Shown: positions 38,937 through 63,197, counted from the stretch's first letter. The stretch: DNA of 64,000 bases from Urophycis tenuis (GCA_036785325.1 JAXIVH010000403.1:44317-108316); one strand, 5' to 3'. Numbers and translations: made by a program. The notes: generated from the letters alone by a model not told the origin.

Positions 38937-41900
38937 TCCAGCAGGGCAACACTAGAAGATGCCTTGGGGTCCTGCCGGGCCCTCCGATCACACTTGGTGG
39001 AGACCTTCCATAATCAGAATAGGACTTCTGTACTTAGCATAGGCCTAGCATAGGTTACTTAGCATAGGCCTTCTATACCTAATGTAAGTCTATCTACTTG
39101 TATAGCAAAGGCTGTTCATACTTAAAATAGGTCTTCAATACTTAGCAAAGGCCATCCATACTTAGTGTAGGTCTGCTATAATCAGCGTAGCCCTTCCATA
39201 CTTAACATATGGCCTGCGTAGTTAGCCTCAGCCTTATACTTGGTGTACTCAGCCTTCTATACGTAGTTTAGTCCACACTTAGCATAAGGCGAATGATCAT
39301 TATTATTAAATAACGGCTAGCCTCGTACTTTGCGTAGGCCTTCTCCAGCAGGGCACTCCAGAACTCCGAGCTGTCGGCGGAGTGAACGAACAGCAGCTCC
39401 CCGTCTCTGGTGGGCAGGCGGTCGTCCACCACCACGTCCACCCAGTCACCGAACTGCCAGAACTGAGGACACACACACGCAGAGGGCACGCCGTGAGCCG
39501 GGCTGCGCTCCCTACACCGCCACCGCCACTGCCTCCTCCTCCTCCTCCTCCTCCTCCCTCCTCCTACAGTATGTCACACTGTCCCGCCACTTGATTTTCT
39601 ACTCACTCTACATGTTGGCATTGTTGTGGTGGTTAAACATCCCGTTAGACCAGCTTATCAAAGCTGGGGCCGCTTTGAGAAGAGTATAGCGGGCACATAG
39701 GTTGTAGGGGGGGTGGGGGGGGGGGGGGGCGACGCTAGCCCATCTCAGTGAGCCTGAGCATGCTAGCACAGGTTTGTATGTATGCTATAACATTCCTGCA
39801 GCCCTACCGCCAGACAGCAAGTACATTTTTTCTTCAGAAAATGCACCTAATGTGTGCAAAGTTCAACGGTGGGGAAATGATACAGGGATATTAGAATTTT
39901 ACTGTAGGCATAGAATAAGGCAATAATGCTGAATTCTTACATCTTGTATAACTTTTCAACATTTGTATTTATCTTTTTTTTCTGGAAATAAAACTTTCTA
40001 ATTTCTTACACTGACGCACTAATGCACGACTACACCCTATAAACCTGGAAAACACTTTTAAACACTTAAACTCACTTTTAAAACTCTACCACAACTTACT
40101 TTTTAATCTAGCAGGCCCCGCCATCGTATTGATTGTTGTTTGTATTGTCTACTGTTATTGTTGATTCTTCACTCTTTACTGTTGCGCACGAACCACAAAG
40201 ACAACTTCCTCGTAGGTGCATACCAACTTGGCGATGAACATCTTTCTGAGCTCTGAAGTGGTGAGGTACACTTGAAGCTGTGAAAGACGTGGCGTTTCAA
40301 GCCAGCGCAAGTCAGAAATGTGCACAAATAAGCCCTCCTCACCTCTACCTCATCCTCCCCTCTCCAAACCCCACCCACCCTCGCTTGCTGAAAATAAACT
40401 AACATGACTCTTGGTGGCTCTGATACAACACGTTGCAAAAACCAAAACAAAAAGCAAATAATAAGGCCTATAAGCGACCCGTTATCAGTATGGCTTCCTT
40501 ACGTGCTTGGGTTCGGGGAATGGGTTGTTTTTCTTCCTTTGAGACGTTCATGACCCGAGGGCCCACAACAGCCGTCATTACCTGCTCGTGAATGTTCGTG
40601 AGTGTTCGCGAGTGTTCGTGACTGCGTGCGTGTGCATGTCTGTGGTGATTTTAATGTCGACCTGAAAGTGGAAAATTCCAGCGTAGTTGTGTTCGAAGCC
40701 CTGGTTGGGTGGGACGACGTGAGACAACACCTGCTTGTTGAGTGTCAGGGAGGCGATGGCTGCCAGGAGCCAGCAGTCACCTGGACACAGGGGATTTGAC
40801 AAAAAAAAAAGACGCGCACAATGCAAGGTTGGACCTGTTGTATTTTCCTTAGCCTCGTGTGTGTTTGGGTATCTGCCCGTTGTCTTTAAGCCGACAAAGC
40901 TGAAGGAATGTGTTTCTTTCTCAACATGCGTTGCTGCTCCGCCTGTCTGGGTGCAGACTGAAAGGTGAAGCGATGACGTGTAATGCAACCCTGTAATTGC
41001 CCAGGTGAGGAGGTGCGCAGGACTCAGCGCCGAGGTATGTTCAGAGGCGTGAAACGTGTGTAAGTGTGAGACGTTTCCGCAACACCGGTTTTTTAAAACG
41101 AGAGGAACTCGTTGTGCCTTGGCTCATTACGTTTACAATGAAGTGGCAGAGAAATTAAATATATCCGTCTGTGTGACTCGTTACTTTTTAGGCATATGGT
41201 TCATGCCGTGCGTGTGCAAATCATCAAGCAACAACACAATCTGACCTTTTATAAGGAGCATGTATTTTTCAGTGACATGCTTTTATTTGTATGTACGCTG
41301 TGTTTAAAGGATGTGATATGCTTTATATTTTGTGAATACTATCTAAAAGAGATTTGATTTTGTTTTGTTTTTATTGCAAAATATTCTGAAACGCACCATG
41401 TTCAGCTAGGCCTACTGTATGACTCGAGTGAAATGGTGCGGGGACCGGGCAGGTTCCCCGGGGGAAAAGAACTGTACAACAATACATGCTTGTGTGTATC
41501 TTACCAAGTGCTCCTTGACAAATGTCGGTTCTTGTAGCGTCTTCCAGTATAAATTTTGGATTTCTGCACAGTTCCTGGAATACATAATCAACCAAACAGT
41601 TTGTCAATCCATCAACATTGATTGACTAACGGGTGTGATGTTGGATGTTATCGTTCTGGATGTTAATGTGTGAATGTGACAATGGAAGAACCATAATTAT
41701 AGACGTCTCATTCCGCCAGCACCTTCAACATGCCACATTTCTTTGGGTATTTAGTACTACCGGTGTGGTTTGACTGTGTAGGGACACCGTACCAGTATAC
41801 GCCCCCTACTGGTTGTTTTGGGTCATATTGGCAAATTATTACCGATTCTGTCATGTAGGTTGGCCAACAGGCTCCGTTGGACATTATTATTGACCTTATT

Positions 41901-42700
41901 CTAATCAATTTGTCCTGCTACCCCCCATAACAAACCTCTTAAACCTTTCTACCTGCATAATTACTACCTCTATCTACCTATACCTCTGTTTACTGGTTAC
42001 CTTTACAGGGCCAATGTTTACGTACTACTGTCACTTTACAACTGTGCACTCATATTGCACTATTCATGTACATACATACTGGCAGTTAGTCAGCGATGTT
42101 GTAGCAATGGTTAATCTAGCAATTGAAATTCTTGAAACTTGTTCTGGTGACTTTCTTACTGTATTAGCATCAATTAAATGTTTCACTTTCTTATGACAAA
42201 TGTACTCTTTGTAAGTCGCTTTGGATAAAAGCGTCTGCTAAATACCCTAAATGTAATTGTAAATGTAATTTAGCTCCTTTGCACTTCTGCAAACAAACTA
42301 CATGTCATTGTCCTTGTACTCTGCCCAATGACAATAAAGATGAATCTAATCTTAATTGAATCTCATCCACCTGTCAGTCTTCATGCAGGTGATGCCAACG
42401 TAACTGAAGGAAGCTTCAACCATTCTGTCATTGCATGTGTGTGTTCCATATTCATCTACCAACCGTCGGTCTCTTCCATTTGATCCCACGGACTTTGTGT
42501 GAACTTGGCCCAAGATCTTTAAAACCTAAGGAAGATGTCACGGCCTCAAATGACTCATCCTCAAACAGCCTGCCGCGGTCCAAACAGTCTCTCCTCAGCG
42601 CCTCGAAGTCCTGGTTGTAATGGTTCACTGCCCGCGTGTACCCGCCAATGCCCTGGGATCTCTCCCGGTCATGTTGGAGTTTGGAGGCGATCCCGGCCAT
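33027..42700 (-). CDS. capn2: Classical calpain large subunit (calpain-2/8 type)
   Basis: Ca2+-dependent cytosolic cysteine protease. Minus-strand exons: 42464-42700, 41505-41574, 40662-40780, 39329-39462, 38690-38858, 38487-38570, 38061-38146, 37447-37521, 36960-37120, 35075-35244, 34960-34971, 34592-34803, 34463-34499, 34300-34365, 34110-34167, 33947-34011, 33764-33832, 33572-33650, 33305-33421, 33150-33208, 33027-33053. All 21 are in phase, giving 701 residues. Several lengths, including the 12-base exon 11, are those of vertebrate calpains. The triad is C105 (GDCWLLAAIASL), H262 (KGHAYSVTG) and N286 (RNPWG), as in CAPN2. A C2-like domain (about 345-510) and a penta-EF-hand domain (about 530-701, loop DKDGTGKLGLVE) follow. 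The start MAGIASKL favours capn2, while WKRPTELC and the WLELSMAL end recall capn8, so the paralogue is uncertain. Confidence 0.93.
35398..35804. mobile_element. MITE with 36-bp perfect inverted repeats
   Basis: CAGTACGTTTACATGCAGCA starts both ends; the 36-base arms (35398-35433 and 35769-35804) are identical in inverted orientation. Inner sequence has repeated GTCCGA/TCGGAT units. Non-coding; lies in calpain intron 9. Superfamily not assigned. Confidence 0.85.
36332..36817 (+). repeat. 40-bp minisatellite, about 12 copies
   Basis: Tandem array of a 40-base unit (containing CATGAAGCAGTTTGTTCATG then TGATTCCTGTGATGGACTCG) with only scattered substitutions. It lies in calpain intron 9 and ends about 140 bases from exon 9. 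Confidence 0.97.
38587..38608 (+). repeat. Poly(G)22 beside the calpain exon 6 acceptor
   Basis: On the gene's strand this is a C22 run 16 bases upstream of exon 6 (starting at 38570), so it forms part of the polypyrimidine tract. Confidence 0.95.
38904..38936 (+). repeat. (CAGA)8 microsatellite
   Basis: Tetranucleotide repeat in calpain intron 4, close to the exon 5 acceptor. Confidence 0.95.
39001..39290 (+). repeat. Degenerate about 30-bp tandem repeat
   Basis: About ten diverged units built on CTTCCATACTTAGCATAGGC fill calpain intron 4 up to exon 4. The units vary in length and sequence, suggesting an old minisatellite. Confidence 0.75.
42085..42272 (+). mobile_element. LINE/SINE 3' tail fragment (family B)
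   Basis: Family B tail in calpain intron 1, on the strand opposite to the gene. It ends CTTTGGATAAAAGCGTCTGC and then AAATGTAATTGTAAATGTAA-like terminal units. Confidence 0.8.
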
Positions 42701-42832
42701 CTTTCTGGTTTGAATGTATCGACAGCTGTATTCCTACACCACAGGAGCTAGTTTGTTTGTCTCCCCAGCGGATAGACGAGAGTAAAGGTTCAAAACAGCA
42801 CCACACCTCTCCACCCATTTCCCTTTGGGTGT

Positions 42833-44580
<1,748 letters not shown>

Positions 44581-44957
44581 CTTCCGGCAGCCAATCAAAG
44601 GTTTGAGGACGTTCACGGCCAACCAATGGCGCTCGTTAGTGTAGACACGGAAACCCCCCCAAAAGCGTTGAGGACACTTAACGGCGACCAATGAACTGCG
44701 ACGGTGTGGAAACGCCCACTTTTTAGAGGAAGGTCCAGAGTTTCAATACGCCCCTACTGCAGAGATGGCTTCGGACGACGTCCCGTCTGCTTTCGAACGA
44801 CGTCAGGGGAGGAACTTCCGCTTGGACCAGCCCGGAAACCAGTGAGCAGTGAACCATATACACTCCTCAAAGTTAACGAGAATAAAACCAAACGCTCAGG
44901 GGACAAATAATCGAGTGATCAGCGGGATACATAACACTGTCCATCTCCTTCTCAACC
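44581..44957 (+). promoter_or_regulatory. sft2d promoter with three CCAAT boxes
   Basis: CCAAT at 44591-44595, 44623-44627 and 44688-44692, all in the same orientation, within CG-rich DNA and without a TATA box. The second and third lie in two similar units (GAGGAC...ACGGC-ACCAATG). The start codon is 266 bases after the last CCAAT. Confidence 0.6.
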
Positions 44958-55682
<10,725 letters not shown>

Positions 55683-55794
55683 AGCAGCCGGTGGGCCGCA
55701 GAGGACCATCCCGAGGACCCCCCTCCCCCCCCCCCCCCCCCCTCGGCTCCCCTCTGTCCGCTGCTGCATACTAGGATGACGCATTTTTAGGATG

Positions 55795-55852
55795 TTTTTT
55801 TTTCTTTTTTCTTTTTTTTTTTTTTCTTGTTTTTTTTTTTTTTTTTTTTTTT
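55795..55852 (+). repeat. T-rich tract in the sft2d 3' UTR
   Basis: Almost pure T run with a few C and G, shortly after the sft2d stop and a C-run at about 55727-55742. Confidence 0.9.
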
Positions 55853-56364
55853 GCAAATCGTAACTTTGAACTGTGAGTTCCTCCTTAAGCCACTGAATTA
55901 GGTATTCCATGCCTGCAATTATGATATAACACTTTCTGACCAATGTATTCATCCTGGCACAAGATTAGAGTGATTTTTAACCCTTAATATTATTTATATG
56001 CTTGTTTTCTTGAGCATTTTAGACATTTGCCGTGCAGGGAAAATTTGTTCTCATGGGAAAAGCTTTTGCCAAGTGTTTCGTCAAACTGTACATACGTCAG
56101 AGTGGGACTCTGAAATGTTTCCCCACTCACCATGAAGCGACACGCGGCCTCTCCTGAAAGAGTCGTCATCGACGCGTTAAGCTACTACGACGGGGGGGGT
56201 CCCGGACCCCCTCCCCCGTCTCCTGCAGCCGCTCTTGGTGACGCCGGCGCCGGTTTGCATACCGCTCACACCCCCCGCATCATTTCAGGAGCACGGGGGA
56301 TGAGTGACCAAGCGCCCCCCCCCCCGTCTCCCGAGCTCCCTTTGTGTATGTGTGTGTGTACATC

Positions 56365-56370
56365 AATAAA
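56365..56370 (+). terminator. sft2d polyadenylation signal
   Basis: AATAAA 683 bases after the stop codon; the nearest canonical signal downstream of sft2d. Confidence 0.65.
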
Positions 56371-58083
56371 GCTCCAGCACCTACCTGAGAGAGAGAGAGA
56401 CGCAGTCTTGTTGTAATTCCTGTAGTAGTTTCTCTAACCCAGCCCCTTCCCCCCCCCCCCCCTCCACACACACACACACTCCACCCTCGCTGGCCCCGCC
56501 CTCGCCGGCCCCGGTGACCCCCGTAACCCGAGGTGCCCGCCAGCGCGCCCCGGCTTCCCCCACCACAGCACAGCGCTTCGGCATGAGCGCACATCCTCTT
56601 GAGGATGCGGTTGTCATGACAACCCCCCCCCTCCACTCCTCCTCCCCATCATCATTGGTGTTCGCGGCACATGACACACTTTCCATTATGCTAATGAGAG
56701 AGGGAGAGATTCTCCCGTGCTTCGCCGGAGAACCACCGTTTCACCCGGGGGCCGCCGGTACAAACCCGACCCGTCTCTGGCGAGCCTCGTGTCCTTCTGG
56801 TTCCGCCTGCCGGAGACCCACAGCCACGCCCGCACGTGTGTTAGCCACCCAGTGCTAGCTAACCGCGCGGGGTTCATTTGTATCCATCTACCTTCAGGAT
56901 ATCCTAATGTTGTAAAGGCTTCAACGTTCACCAAATCTTGTAACGGGATCCCCTCTGTTCTCGCCTAATCACCCCCCCCCCACCCCCCACCCCAGCAGGG
57001 GGTATAATGTGATGGTGGATTAGCTTAGACAAAATCTCCTTTCCCCGATACTTCTCCAACTAGCCGACAAATCCTCAGCCAGCCATATTAGCGCCCAAGT
57101 GATTGGAGAGGGATCAAACGCCTCTGTGACTGACTGTACCCCAGAAGTGAGGGTGGGGGGAGATTAGTGGTCTGCGTTCCCACAACCACGGCGAGCTGGA
57201 AGCTGTACTTTTACCCCGAGCACCACAGCCTGGAGGGAATGAAGATGGAGATAAGTCACTTTACAATCTGTTGCCTCTAATCGGGCTGCAAGTGACTTAG
57301 TCAGTTATGCGTTGGTTGCTTAAATTAAACGGCCTCTGCGCTTAATGGAATTAGGCCTACCTGTAATACAATGAAGCCTACCTTGGGGTGAGTATGAACC
57401 CTCTAAACATGGCCAGCATCCAGTAGGTTATTGGAACATCCATCCGACATCCAGTAGGTTATTAGAAATATGTAGGCCTATTGGTCTGACCAGACCTACA
57501 TCACCAGGAACAACACAAATAGGTGACGGTAGTTCTGTGTCTTGTGCCTTTGGAGATGGTGTAGGCCTTTTGCTTTGTATTGTTTGGTTTTATAGGCTAT
57601 GTGAGATCTATGTGAAGTAGGCCTAGGCAAAATTCTTTAGTGAGCTAAATTAGCCAATGCTTATCATAGAAACCAATTTGGCTTCATAGAATTTTGTCTT
57701 CCCAATTTAATTGTAACCACTTTTTAACCTTGTAATGTAATGTCTCTCAAATTGGTGGCATATGTCTTTCAGCTTTTAGACATATTGTTCAGATGAAAAT
57801 CGGCCATCTTAAAACAAAAACATTAGATTTAATAAATTATTTAATGATTATTTGTGTTGGTGAACGGAAAACCATCAAGCAAAACGATCCGACTAAAGAA
57901 ATATTTCGGCTATATTAGTGTAATTAAATGCCATCCTCGGTACACTACGCGCGCGCGCGCGTGTGTGTGTGTGTGTGTGTGTTTGCGTGTGTGCGTGCGT
58001 GCGTGTGTGTGTGTCAGAGAGAGAGAGTGTTTATGGCTTTGTTCCGCTGCTTGCATGGCTTGGCCCCGCCCTCTCACCGCCGC
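56371..58083. other. sft2d-prr18 intergenic region
   Basis: No gene recognised. 56.4-56.9 kb is GC-rich with C-runs. 57.0-57.4 kb is non-repetitive, with several TAAT/ATTA homeobox-type cores and looks like candidate regulatory DNA. A (CG)n(GT)n tract lies at about 57950-57981. Confidence 0.45.
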
Positions 58084-58090
58084 TATAAAG
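58084..58090 (+). promoter_or_regulatory. TATA-like box of prr18
   Basis: TATAAAG preceded by a GC-rich stretch, 178 bases upstream of the prr18 ATG. Position and strand fit a core promoter. Confidence 0.5.
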
Positions 58091-58267
58091 ACGGCGGGCA
58101 CCAGCAACGCTCCAGTTGTATTCCGGTGGACAACAGGTGCAGGGCAGCGGCGCTCCACCTTTTGTCGGATGATGCCCGTGCAGCGGAATCTCCGTTGCTT
58201 TGTATACACTGCTGCCATTTGCGGCTGCACTTTACATCTCACTTTGTGACTCTTTGCGTTCGTAACG

Positions 58268-59077
58268 ATGCCTTTCCCGCCGATCAACCTGCATCAACGG
58301 ATCACGTCACCTGGCCGGGATCTGTTCCGGAAAAAGAAACCCAACGTGGTTCCTCCGCAGACCGCCGCAGCGCTCGTCCACAGCCCCGGGGACGAGAAGC
58401 GCTCCGATAAGGACAAGTTCACGAGGTCTTGGCCGGCCACGAATCTAAGGAATCTAGGACGAAAGCCATCGCAGCAGAAGACCAAAAGCCCCCCGCGGAA
58501 GCTCGCGGTGGGCCAGGAGGACCGGGCCAGGTGCTCGTGGCTCCCCGTGTCCACGTCCCGGGACTCGTGCGGTGTCGTCACGCGTTCCAGCTCCGTGGAG
58601 TCCACCGCACCGCGGGGCAGCAAGCAGTCCTCCCGCAGCTCCCTGGGACACGCGGACGCCGGGGAAAAGGAGATCCAGTTCAGCCTGAGCCTCACGCCCG
58701 AGGCCGTGCTCGTGATCCAGAAGCGCAATCTGGAGAAGCAGATGATGGCCAAGCAGCAGAAGTGCTGCGTCTCCGCGGACCTCAGACACCGGCGGATCTT
58801 CCCGTCCAAGAAGGCGCACGGAGGATCCAAGGGCAGCGCCGCCCCGGTCACCGCGCGGCCGGAGGACGCGGAGCAGGACATCACGGCCATCGTCAAGATC
58901 TCCTTGCTGAACGACCAGTACAAGTACGACGATGTGGAGTACGAGGAGGAGGACGCGGACGTGGACGAGACCGTGGTCAGGAAATGCAAAGAGTGGCTCA
59001 AAGGAGTAGAGAGCGCGGCAGCTTTTGGTAAAGTGGACAAGCGCGCGGCGGCCCTCCCGCACCTTAAGGGCTGCTGA
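58268..59077 (+). CDS. prr18: Proline-rich protein 18
   Basis: Single-exon gene of 269 codons with no known biochemical function; mammalian PRR18 is reported as brain/oligodendrocyte enriched. The start MPFPP and the block TPEAVLVIQKRNLEKQ (about residues 143-158) match mammalian PRR18. The C-terminal part has SLLNDQYKYDDVEYEEEDAD, an acidic stretch, then a basic end. The fish protein is less proline-rich than the human one. It follows sft2d in the same orientation, as PRR18 and SFT2D1 do at human 6q27. High GC at third positions produces long shadow frames on both strands. Confidence 0.9.
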   Translation: MPFPPINLHQRITSPGRDLFRKKKPNVVPPQTAAALVHSPGDEKRSDKDKFTRSWPATNLRNLGRKPSQQKTKSPPRKLAVGQEDRARCSWLPVSTSRDSCGVVTRSSSVESTAPRGSKQSSRSSLGHADAGEKEIQFSLSLTPEAVLVIQKRNLEKQMMAKQQKCCVSADLRHRRIFPSKKAHGGSKGSAAPVTARPEDAEQDITAIVKISLLNDQYKYDDVEYEEEDADVDETVVRKCKEWLKGVESAAAFGKVDKRAAALPHLKGC

Positions 59078-59773
59078 CGCCGCACTTTGGACTCTTTTTA
59101 CGCGAACTTGCCAAGTAGCCCCGCAACGCTGCGTGAACTCCAAGGAGCGGAGCCTAGTCAATGTTTTTTTTTTTTTTTGATGGGAGTCGAATGAAGTACC
59201 TTAATATTGTCTTCCTTTTTTTTGCACATGTCATTTGTTTGTTTGGGTTTCTTTTCTTTTGTGATTTTTTTTTTTTCTAAGGAAGATGACGGCCGCGTAA
59301 AGGAACGTGTGCGGGCGTGCGCGCGCTCGTGGGGCTGTACGCGCGGCGCGTCGGGAGCGTTCCTTTGTGTCGCGAGAACAATGGCTTGTTTCTAAGACGG
59401 AGCACTTGTTTATACCTTTTGTACAGTATTTAACACGTGTGAAATATTTGTGCCGATGTTTTGTCCGGTGACACTTTCATGCCGATTGAAGTAAAAAAAA
59501 TATATAAACAAATCCAATTTGAATGACTCGTTTACAAATGTATTGAGATCATCTTTTAGACATCTCTCCCCTTCTGATCTTTTGACGCCGGTTACACGGT
59601 CACGTGGGTATTAGCCTTACTAAGCGTCTTAGATTTCCTACTAACCTGGGTTCGCCCATTAGGTGCAGGATCCAGTGGCCAGGTGCGCCCGTTCGCCTTC
59701 AGGTTAATCACGCAAATGCGTAATGGACACCTGGCGTACCCACATTGACGCGTGAAGTGGACCCCCCCCCCCC

Positions 59774-59815
<42 letters not shown>

Positions 59816-60561
59816 CTGGAGGCACGCACTGTGTCCGGCTGTGTCCTAGCTATACATCTCACGGTGTCAATAATAATGTTGTGATTCAATGGCGCGTTGT
59901 GCACAATTCTAAACCGAGTATTAATGCCTTTATTGCATTGTTGGCTATTACTACAGTAGTACAAAATGTACTACAAAATGTACTACTGGAGAGAATAACG
60001 TGTTCTAGTGTGGTCAGAATGTTTAGGAGTGGGAATTGTGTGTGTATGTGTGTGTGTGTTTGTGTTTTGTAATTGGGGGGAGGTTAACCCCATTACATTG
60101 TTCCCTGTTACTTGGTAACCAGAGTTTGTCCACTGTTAGAACTGTAGAACACCCAAACACAGGCGGCTGTAAGTCAGAGCCTTAAGCCTCGCTCAGCATG
60201 CCCACCGGACTCCTCCGCCGCTGGTAAGAACTGCTTCTTCTGTACGGTCACGCATTCATAAGTACGTCTCTCTCTCTGTTCTGAGTTGTGGCGTGGGCAG
60301 GGTCCAACATGTAACGCGTGTCACCAGCCAACCACACTGGACACGTTTCACAGGCCAGGCAGCTTTCCGTGGCAGCCGATAAACTCGGGTTATGTAAAAA
60401 ACAGCCGCTGGGCTGGTCGATTTTTCCACCCTGGCAGCTTTAAGGAAAAAAAAATTCAAATTGCGAATTTTGGACCCTGGATGTTAGGTCATGTGGGCAG
60501 CCTCTACCACACACACACACACACGCACACACTCTCACTCACTCACGCATGCACACAGACG

Positions 60562-60600
<39 letters not shown>

Positions 60601-60855
60601 ACACACACACACACTCGCGTGCGGCTCCCGCTCTGACTCTGTGTTCACGTGAGGTGTGTGATTACGCTACGCTTTGCATGTCTGCCACCACTTGCTCCAT
60701 GACGTCATGTAATTACAGCCGAAGGACTGAATGCCACGGGGGGGCCGCTCACCTGTGTGACCCCTGTAGTGAGTGAGCAGGTGTCCCAGAGGGCACCGCG
60801 TCAGTCCTGCTGAAGAAGGACCGTGGAGCCTATATACCCCTGTGAAGCGGCCACC
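59078..60855. other. prr18 3' UTR and intergenic DNA
   Basis: No canonical AATAAA is seen soon after prr18; AATATATAAA near 59490 may serve. Microsatellites: C16 followed by (CA)18 at 59761-59813, and CA-rich DNA at 60513-60615. No coding sequence recognised. Confidence 0.5.
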
Positions 60856-61528
60856 ATGAGGTCTGAGGGCGGAGGGGTGCGCGGCAGGCCCAGCGCCCTG
60901 CCCTCCATCTTGGATTCCTATTCCTCACCGGTTGGCGTGAGAAAGGTATCTGGTCCACGGTTCTCGTGAGCGAAGCTATTTATAATTACACAGTGTACGC
61001 AGTCAATTGCAATAAATGAATGCATCGTTTTTTCACCACCATGACTTTTGTTCACAGGTGCGCTCTCTCTAAATCAGTTTGGTCTTGTGACCAGAATAGA
61101 ACATCTGAAGTAAACAACGAGGCAAAGTGGTGGCGTGAAGCAAGTGACACTTTGTTTTAAGTCACCGAATGGCGGTCTTGTACTTTTAGGATTGTGGATG
61201 ATGACAGTGACTTGTGTTTGTGGAGGTCTTACTTCATGATGCCGCTACGTGGAAATTGGGGCATTAGCAGGGATACAGAGCAGCATGAGAGGAGGATCCG
61301 GTCTGGGGTGCCACTTGAGGTCCTGGTGAGAACAAAAGCCTGAGACCCAGAGGGCCTGAGAGAAGCGAAACCACCTCTGATTCACTCTCTTTGTCACTGA
61401 GCTATTATCCTTTCTATGAATGCCTTTATCTCTGGGATTCTTTCCTCCTCCATCTTGGCTCTCACTGATGTCATATTTTGGGGAAATATCTGTTCATTCA
61501 GAGCCGTGGTTCTCAAGTTACAGTTCCT

Positions 61529-61572
<44 letters not shown>

Positions 61573-63016
61573 GGCCTATTCAATGGGCCGACATGAAACA
61601 GAGGTTCAAAGTGAGGTGAGCTAACGTAAGCCAATTCTTCCCTCTCCGGTTCAACATCCGCCTCTCGTACCTTTCCATCGCCTCCAGAAAGCGCGTGTTT
61701 TGTTGGTCAGCCCCCGTGCTCCGTGAGACGCTAAAGAGGTGATTAGGGCGGGGACCACCATACTCCAGCTGCAACTCCCCCTCAGCTACACCACCACCCT
61801 CACAGCCTCCGACACGTCCCCTCAGCATCCAGCAGAACGCTGCGTGGTTCAGCTCGTGGCTCACCTGTCATTTATTACATGGGGCACGGATTCCCGCCCT
61901 GGTTCCGACAGCTCCGGGAACCCCACGGCACGTCCTGTGATGTGTGTGTCCGGTTGCGTTGCTGTAGCGACACGGCTGATAAACTGCCGTCTCCAGCTGT
62001 GGTTTTGTGTGACCAGACAAAGCCTGCCACTTCCTCACTAGACACCTGTGACACCACGGACACAGCAGAACATTACACACAAGGGAAGGAGCGTGATGTG
62101 ACCACGAGACTGGTTATAGTGGACAGACACAGCCCCTTTTTGTCGTTGCTATTATTTCAACTGAATATGAAATAAGCAGACGAAATCCTGTCTTTTCTTT
62201 CTGCTTTTTTCTCGTAGATCTATTGTCCTCCAACAGGGAAGAAACTTTCACAACTCCTGACTTTGACATCTGTTTTGTATCACTTTGGGCTCTGATTATA
62301 CCAAACTGGGATTAGAACGATCCCTGATAGGCTTAAAGCAGATCATCGCTTAGACGAGTCTTTTTTTTTTCTTTCTAGAAAGCTTACGGCGGTAGACGCC
62401 CCGAGCAAGTTCGCACAACTGCCAGAGACGCCCGGCCGTTGTGAGGGCGGATCTCGTATCGCCTTCTTTATCTGATCGTTGCGCGTTACAAAGTGACTGA
62501 AGGGAGTTTCCTCTGGCAACAGGCTGAGGACGCAGACAAGCCGCGCAGCCGCAGAAGCGAGGTCGCGCGGGACGACGATGACCTAACCCGGGAGGCCAAA
62601 GACAGGCGTCAGGCACAGCTCGATCAAGTAGGCATCGCTCCCCATTGGGAGATTGCTATACCTTTAATCAGCATGCCTCTGTAGGCTGCTGTAGGCTTAT
62701 TGGATGCATGAATACAAAAAACCATTGGTAATACACTCAGACGTTTCTCGCTGACCAATGTCACATAATTGCGCTCGATTAAACGAAGGCGTGGTACTCA
62801 AAACGAAACTTTGTTTTACAACGGGTATTAATGCCGTGGTTGAAAGTTTATTGTCTTGTCTTCCAGCGCCATCTAGAGTCTTACAGGAACGTGCGTCGCC
62901 TTAGAGACGCCCTCTACCGGCGGTACGCTGAGCTGCTCCAGGAGAAGGTCCGCTCCCAACGGCTTGAGATGCAGCAACGCGCAGAGCAGCGCAAACCAGT
63001 GAAAGACATACAAAGG
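60856..63016 (+). CDS. Unidentified basic coiled-coil-like protein, 5' part
   Basis: Not recognised. Three candidate exons join in phase 0: 60856-60945 (ATG in the near-ideal context GCCACCATGA, donor GTATCT), 62523-62627 (acceptor CAACAG, donor GTAGGC) and 62867-63016 (acceptor TTCCAG, donor GTAAAC). Together they encode 115 residues, and the gene would continue past the window. Exon 1 gives MRSEGGGVRGRPSALP. Exon 2 is highly charged (RDDDDLTREAKDRRQ). Exon 3 is strongly helical and basic (YRNVRRLRDALYRRYAELLQ), resembling a centrosomal or ciliary coiled coil only in general character. Another small exon between 60945 and 62523 is possible. The linkage of the exons is inferred. Confidence 0.5.
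61529..61570 (+). repeat. Poly(G)42
   Basis: The longest homopolymer in the window, in the first intron of the unidentified gene. The length may not be accurate because such runs are hard to sequence. Confidence 0.9.
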
Positions 63017-63197
63017 GTAAACAGGGGCACGACCTTCGAATGCATAGTTTAGCATTCGATAGAGTTGTACATTAAATGAGTAATTTCCTCTTTCTGCTTT
63101 TGGCGATCTATAATAGGCAAATGTGTTAAGTGCATCTTTGAGTATTTTGTACAATCAACCATCAATCAACCAATCACCAACCAACCAACCAATCAAC

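Noticed and set aside
58294..59161. Long open frames antisense to and out of frame with prr18 (up to 263 codons)
   Set aside because: They are by-products of high GC at third positions. The sense frame alone matches PRR18 conserved blocks.
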